In this document: positions 9,601-11,614 of the stretch, piece by piece
Numbering within the stretch: position 1 is the first letter of the stretch
Layout: the number at the start of each line of letters is the position of its first letter
NCBI GenBank assembly: GCA_026984385.1
Contig: JALSSH010000316.1
Span: 1-11,614 of the forward strand
Length of the DNA stretch: 11,614 nucleotides
DNA from: Ardenticatenia bacterium
GTDB taxonomy: Bacteria > Chloroflexota > Anaerolineae > Aggregatilineales > Aggregatilineaceae
Direction of reading: 5' to 3'
Position numbers and translations under genes: made by a program
The notes under the pieces: generated by a model
What the model was told of the DNA's origin: nothing
Seen by the model: only the letters and a program-made list of their open reading frames with translations
Databases searched by the model: none

Positions 9601-9851
9601 TATTCGGCCAAGCGCATATCCACGTCCAGCAACTCGTCTTGCGTGAGGGTGCGCCAATCCGGGTCGGGGTAACCTTCGGCGTAAATATCTTGGAAGACCG
9701 AGCCGAGCGCTTCCCGCACCGCCAGGGGCGCGCTGGATTCTGAGGGGATCATAATCAGGCGTTTAGCCTGCCGCAATGTTTCTAAGTCGACCAGTGCTGC
9801 TACGTCGGGGTCAAGTTCGGCCAGCTCACCACGAAACAGAAAGTCATCCAT
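6660..9851 (-). CDS. glyA-gcvT: Fused serine hydroxymethyltransferase and aminomethyltransferase (GlyA-GcvT)
   Basis: The single 1063-residue reading frame holds two enzymes. Residues 1-432 are a PLP-dependent SHMT, with PSESS (36-40), YAEGYP (57-62), NVQPLSGSPAN, GMNLLHGGHLTHGSPV, DMSHVAGLVAAG, TTHKTLDGPRG with PLP lysine Lys265, and GIRLGTPWITQRG. An insert of about 26 residues (63-90) splits YAEGYP from RYYKGTEF. Residues 658 to about 1058 are a complete GcvT, with TTPLHALHKELGAKMVPFGG, GLFDVSHMG, catalytic Asp752 in GVPIDDIFVY, VNAANNDKDW and TGYTGE. Between them, residues about 486-600 align with the GcvT N-terminal domain but lack the catalytic Asp. SHMT makes glycine and 5,10-methylene-THF from serine and THF. 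GcvT releases methylene-THF and ammonia from the aminomethylated H-protein, so both halves feed the same cofactor pool. The ATG at 9851 is chosen for its GGAG SD 6 nt upstream; a GTG at 9854 is too close to it. gcvH and gcvP are not in the window. Confidence 0.93.
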   Translation of the reverse strand: MDDFLFRGELAELDPDVAALVDLETLRQAKRLIMIPSESSAPLAVREALGSVFQDIYAEGYPDPDWRTLTQDELLDVDMRLAEYRRYSDARYYKGTEFADLIESLARRRAAELFATENFPPEKIYVNVQPLSGSPANSAVYSALMQPGDTLMGMNLLHGGHLTHGSPVSRSGILYNVVSYTVDPETERLDYDAIRALALEHRPKVIVAGYTSYPFAPDWAAFRAIADEVGAYLLADMSHVAGLVAAGVFPTPVGHAHVVSFTTHKTLDGPRGAVLLSTDRKIARKLDRAVFPGEQGGPHMNAIAGMAVTFKLATTEKFRALQAQTVRNAQRLAEKLAERGLRIPYGGTDSHMLLVDCKVVQGADGSPLSGDMAARILDLAGIVCNRNTIPGDTSAFRATGIRLGTPWITQRGFRDSEIDRLANVIADVLFACEPFSYAGRRGRPQWRAKVDFDALQAAREKISALAEQAGVDFELPDLRRYPKEADAAAEHFWLYPRFEGKGWRTIDIYGPRATDFLDVALTCDVRALGEGAYVPTWVLAEDGEPMTRALLVRLHDGAYHLHVEQGAEQVTAWLRALSDGFVRFDPQDLHGKVPGPVTVALLSEEPNLDDFEVDWAQMESGLADKFYFVGCRGEKYAGPNGEPLPQFAWEEPEDGELKTTPLHALHKELGAKMVPFGGYDMPVWYTSVSAEHIATRTGAGLFDVSHMGVFEFSGADVEAFLNALTTNDVSTLKPGQAHYSYLLGVDGVPIDDIFVYRLAWDNFMVVVNAANNDKDWAWVNGLLRGEYMADPDRPWAKLPGRATVRIRDLRDPANGDDRRVDLALQGPKSRDVLLSLHGDEALKARIRALPWAGVVRGELGGYDLVITRTGYTGERVAFELFVHPEAAPHLFRDLVESGATPIGLAARDSLRTEAGLPLYGHELAGALGLNPADAGFASYVKTWKPFFVGKLSFLAHERERDAVVTRFRMNSKGVRAPHPGDPLVDARGRVVGVVTSCSIDTEGYSLGQAYLKLSHAKEGTPIWVYAGADKLRVKKPFGELTLGDRTVVPSAATVLSHFPKRKK

Positions 9852-9902
9852 CACCAGCTCCTATACAAATCGCACGAAAAAACAGCACACTTTATCGGGC
9901 AC

Positions 9903-9911
9903 ATTCTAGCA
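9903..9911 (-). promoter_or_regulatory. Extended -10 promoter of glyA-gcvT
   Basis: On the minus strand TGCTAGAAT (9903-9911) is a TGn-extended -10 box. Transcription would start near 9896, giving a leader of about 45 nt. No good -35 is seen, as is usual for extended -10 promoters. The leader is too short for a known glycine or THF riboswitch. Confidence 0.45.
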
Positions 9912-9933
9912 CGCGCAGGGGGGAATAGCTACC

Positions 9934-9970
9934 AAAAACGCGCCCCGTGCAGCCGAGCGATGGGGCGCGT
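9934..9970 (-). terminator. Terminator-like hairpin between the divergent glyA-gcvT and TIR-NACHT genes
   Basis: ACGCGCCCC (9938-9946) and GGGGCGCGT (9962-9970) form a perfect 9-bp stem with a 15-nt loop. Read on the minus strand it is followed by four further Ts. No minus-strand gene lies to its right that it could end, so it either blocks stray transcription into glyA-gcvT or ends an unrecognised small RNA. On the plus strand there is no T-run. Confidence 0.55.
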
Positions 9971-10027
9971 GTGATATATCGCAGCGGGGAAGGTGCAATC
10001 TGTCCAACGCGCGGCGATCTTTTCTCG

Positions 10028-10056
10028 TTGCGGCGCGCTCCAAGCCCCGCTATACT
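10028..10056 (+). promoter_or_regulatory. Promoter of the TIR-NACHT gene (sigma-70 type)
   Basis: TTGCGG (10028-10033) is followed after 17 bp by TATACT (10051-10056). The expected start near 10063 gives a leader of about 30 nt. The leader contains an AGGA SD (10083-10086) 6 nt before the ATG. Confidence 0.65.
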
Positions 10057-10092
10057 AGCGCCTAGTAACCCACTCCACACACAGGACGGGCC

Positions 10093-11614
10093 ATGTCTGC
10101 GGAAAACGCCACCGACACCCTCCGACACGACGTATTCCTCAGCTACGCACGCCAGGACGGGCGGCCATACGTCAAGCGGCTGGACGCGGAACTGCGCGAA
10201 AACGGCTTCCGAACCTGGCGCGACACGCGCGGCATTGACCCCTGGCAAGACTTCACCGCTGAGATCGAGCGCGCTATCGAGGGTTCGCGCTTTGTGGTGG
10301 CGTGCATCACGCCCGACGTCAAGCGCGACAACTCCTTTGTGCGCCGCGAAATTCAATACGCCCTGGCCGTGAAAAAGCCGGTGCTCGTTGCGCGTCCGGA
10401 AGAAGTTATACCCCCGATCCACGTGGTAAACCATACCTGGATCGAGTTCTATAAGGACTGGAACGCCGCCCTGGCCCAACTGATCGCCATCCTACGCAGC
10501 TCGCCGCAAAGCGTCGCCCGTCCGCCCCTGCCGCCCGAAGTGCGCGACCCCTTCCGTCCCTATCTGGGAGAGGCTTATAAGTGGATCGTGCAATACCTCG
10601 ACCAAGCGGTGATCCGCTTGATCGACCTGAAAGCTGAGGCCACCGCCGACGCCGTCGAGTCGCCGCAACGCAAGCGCCCCCTTATGTTCGAGCAGCTCTT
10701 TACCGCACACGCCGTCCACGGCCCCGAGCCTGCCCCCACCGACGAACTCCCGACTTTCTCCCGCTTCGGCGAAGCATTTGAGCACTACGACGGACGGGTG
10801 CTGTTGTTGGGCGAGCCGGGGGCCGGCAAAACGATCACGCTGTTGGCGCACGCCCGCGACGCCATCGCCCGACGGCTGGACAACCCCAACGCGCCGCTGC
10901 CCATGTTGGGCTTGGTCGCCACTTGGGACGCCGTCAAGCGCACCCCGCTGGCAGAGTGGCTGGCGCAGGGTTATGACGGCATCGTCTCACGGGAAGCGCT
11001 GGAGCGCGTCATTGAGGCAGGCGGTGCGTTGCTGTTGCTCGACGGGCTGGACGAGCTGGGCAACGAGCGTGAAGAAAAGCACGAATTAGAGGAAGAAGAC
11101 CCCGAGACGGGCGAAAAGCAAACCGAGATCGTGCGCTTTGACCCGCGTCCCCGTTTCATCGAGCTGATCCCGCCCAAAAACCAAGTCGTGTTGAGCTGCC
11201 GCGTGCGTGACTACAGCGAGATCGGGCAAAAGGTGGCGCTCAAGGGGGCGGTGACGCTGCTCCCGCTGAGCGACGCGCAAATCCGCGCCTATTTGGAAGA
11301 GCAACCCGCGCTCCTGGCCGCGCTGGAAGCCGACCCCGAGCTGCAAGAGATGTTGCGCTCGCCGCTGGTGATGAGCCTTTTCGCCTTTGCCTATCGGGAC
11401 ATGACGGCGGAGGACGCCGAGCGCTTGCGCGACCTGGCCGCCAGCCCGAGCGAGCTGCGGCACGCCATTTTCGAGCGCTACGTGCACAAACGTTACGCCT
11501 GGGAAGACCGCAAGCACGGCCACCTGCCCTTCTCGCGGGAGAAACTCTACGCCGTGCTGGGCCAAGCCGCGATGGAAAACCTCATCGGCGACTGGTGGAC
11601 GCAAAACAATGTGC
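10093..11614 (+). CDS. TIR-NACHT STAND NTPase, C-terminus cut by window edge
   Basis: The frame is open for 507 codons to the window end. Residues about 11-130 are a TIR domain: HDVFLSYARQDGRPYVKRL, then WRDTRGIDPWQDF, ending with the helix SFVRREIQYA. Glu86 in that helix matches the catalytic glutamate of NAD-cleaving TIR domains such as SARM1. A linker of about 100 residues leads to a NACHT NTPase domain. It has Walker A GEPGAGKT (240-247), a Walker B region ALLLLDGLDE (312-321) with Asp317, Asp320 and Glu321, and a sensor-like VVLSCRVRDY (365-374). LLPLSDAQIRAYL and LRSPLVMSL are typical of the family. An acidic stretch (325-345) sits just after Walker B. Such proteins are NLR relatives; bacterial NACHT proteins and TIR-NTPases are known antiphage systems that deplete NAD or kill the cell. 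The C-terminal sensor region, which would show the trigger, is outside the window. It has its own promoter and no visible operon partner upstream. The defence role is inferred. Confidence 0.88.
   Translation, partial: MSAENATDTLRHDVFLSYARQDGRPYVKRLDAELRENGFRTWRDTRGIDPWQDFTAEIERAIEGSRFVVACITPDVKRDNSFVRREIQYALAVKKPVLVARPEEVIPPIHVVNHTWIEFYKDWNAALAQLIAILRSSPQSVARPPLPPEVRDPFRPYLGEAYKWIVQYLDQAVIRLIDLKAEATADAVESPQRKRPLMFEQLFTAHAVHGPEPAPTDELPTFSRFGEAFEHYDGRVLLLGEPGAGKTITLLAHARDAIARRLDNPNAPLPMLGLVATWDAVKRTPLAEWLAQGYDGIVSREALERVIEAGGALLLLDGLDELGNEREEKHELEEEDPETGEKQTEIVRFDPRPRFIELIPPKNQVVLSCRVRDYSEIGQKVALKGAVTLLPLSDAQIRAYLEEQPALLAALEADPELQEMLRSPLVMSLFAFAYRDMTAEDAERLRDLAASPSELRHAIFERYVHKRYAWEDRKHGHLPFSREKLYAVLGQAAMENLIGDWWTQNNV

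Overview
The window is GC-rich, gene-dense bacterial chromosome. It holds six protein genes, two of them cut by the window edges. I suspect a member of the Chloroflexota (Anaerolineae-like). The suspicion rests on the overall style of the proteins, a serine hydroxymethyltransferase fused to GcvT, and a TIR-NACHT protein of the kind common in that phylum. This is inference, because no rRNA or marker search was possible.

Left part (1-2047). A partial GT39/PMT-like membrane glycosyltransferase gene runs leftwards off the edge. Upstream of it, in the same direction, lies a complete single-gene cold-shock unit with a strong promoter, a leader of about 130 nt, a csp gene and an intrinsic terminator. 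The csp leader itself contains a terminator-like hairpin and a helix that could cover the Shine-Dalgarno (SD) sequence. The csp promoter diverges from the gyrA promoter, whose leader is about 147 nt and contains a perfect 9-bp hairpin.

Middle (2048-6499). gyrA encodes DNA gyrase subunit A. It carries Gln where E. coli has the quinolone-contact Ser83. It is followed after 22 nt by a gene for an AlbA_2 (Schlafen-type) / HATPase_c_4 / winged-helix putative regulator. That gene meets an RdgB/HAM1-type nucleotide pyrophosphatase gene tail to tail, with a 13-nt overlap.

Right part (6660-11614). A 1063-residue fusion on the minus strand joins serine hydroxymethyltransferase (GlyA) to the glycine-cleavage aminomethyltransferase (GcvT). 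Between them lies a second, degenerate GcvT N-terminal copy that has lost the catalytic aspartate. Both enzymes charge tetrahydrofolate with a methylene group, one from serine and one from glycine, so the fusion unites two routes to 5,10-methylene-THF. Divergent from it, with its own good promoter, is a TIR-NACHT STAND NTPase gene that runs off the right edge. It is a candidate NLR-like antiphage protein.

No tRNA, rRNA, CRISPR array, insertion sequence or prophage gene was seen. The most unusual items are the duplicated and decayed GcvT domain inside the GlyA-GcvT fusion, the layered regulatory leader of csp, and the TIR-NACHT gene.
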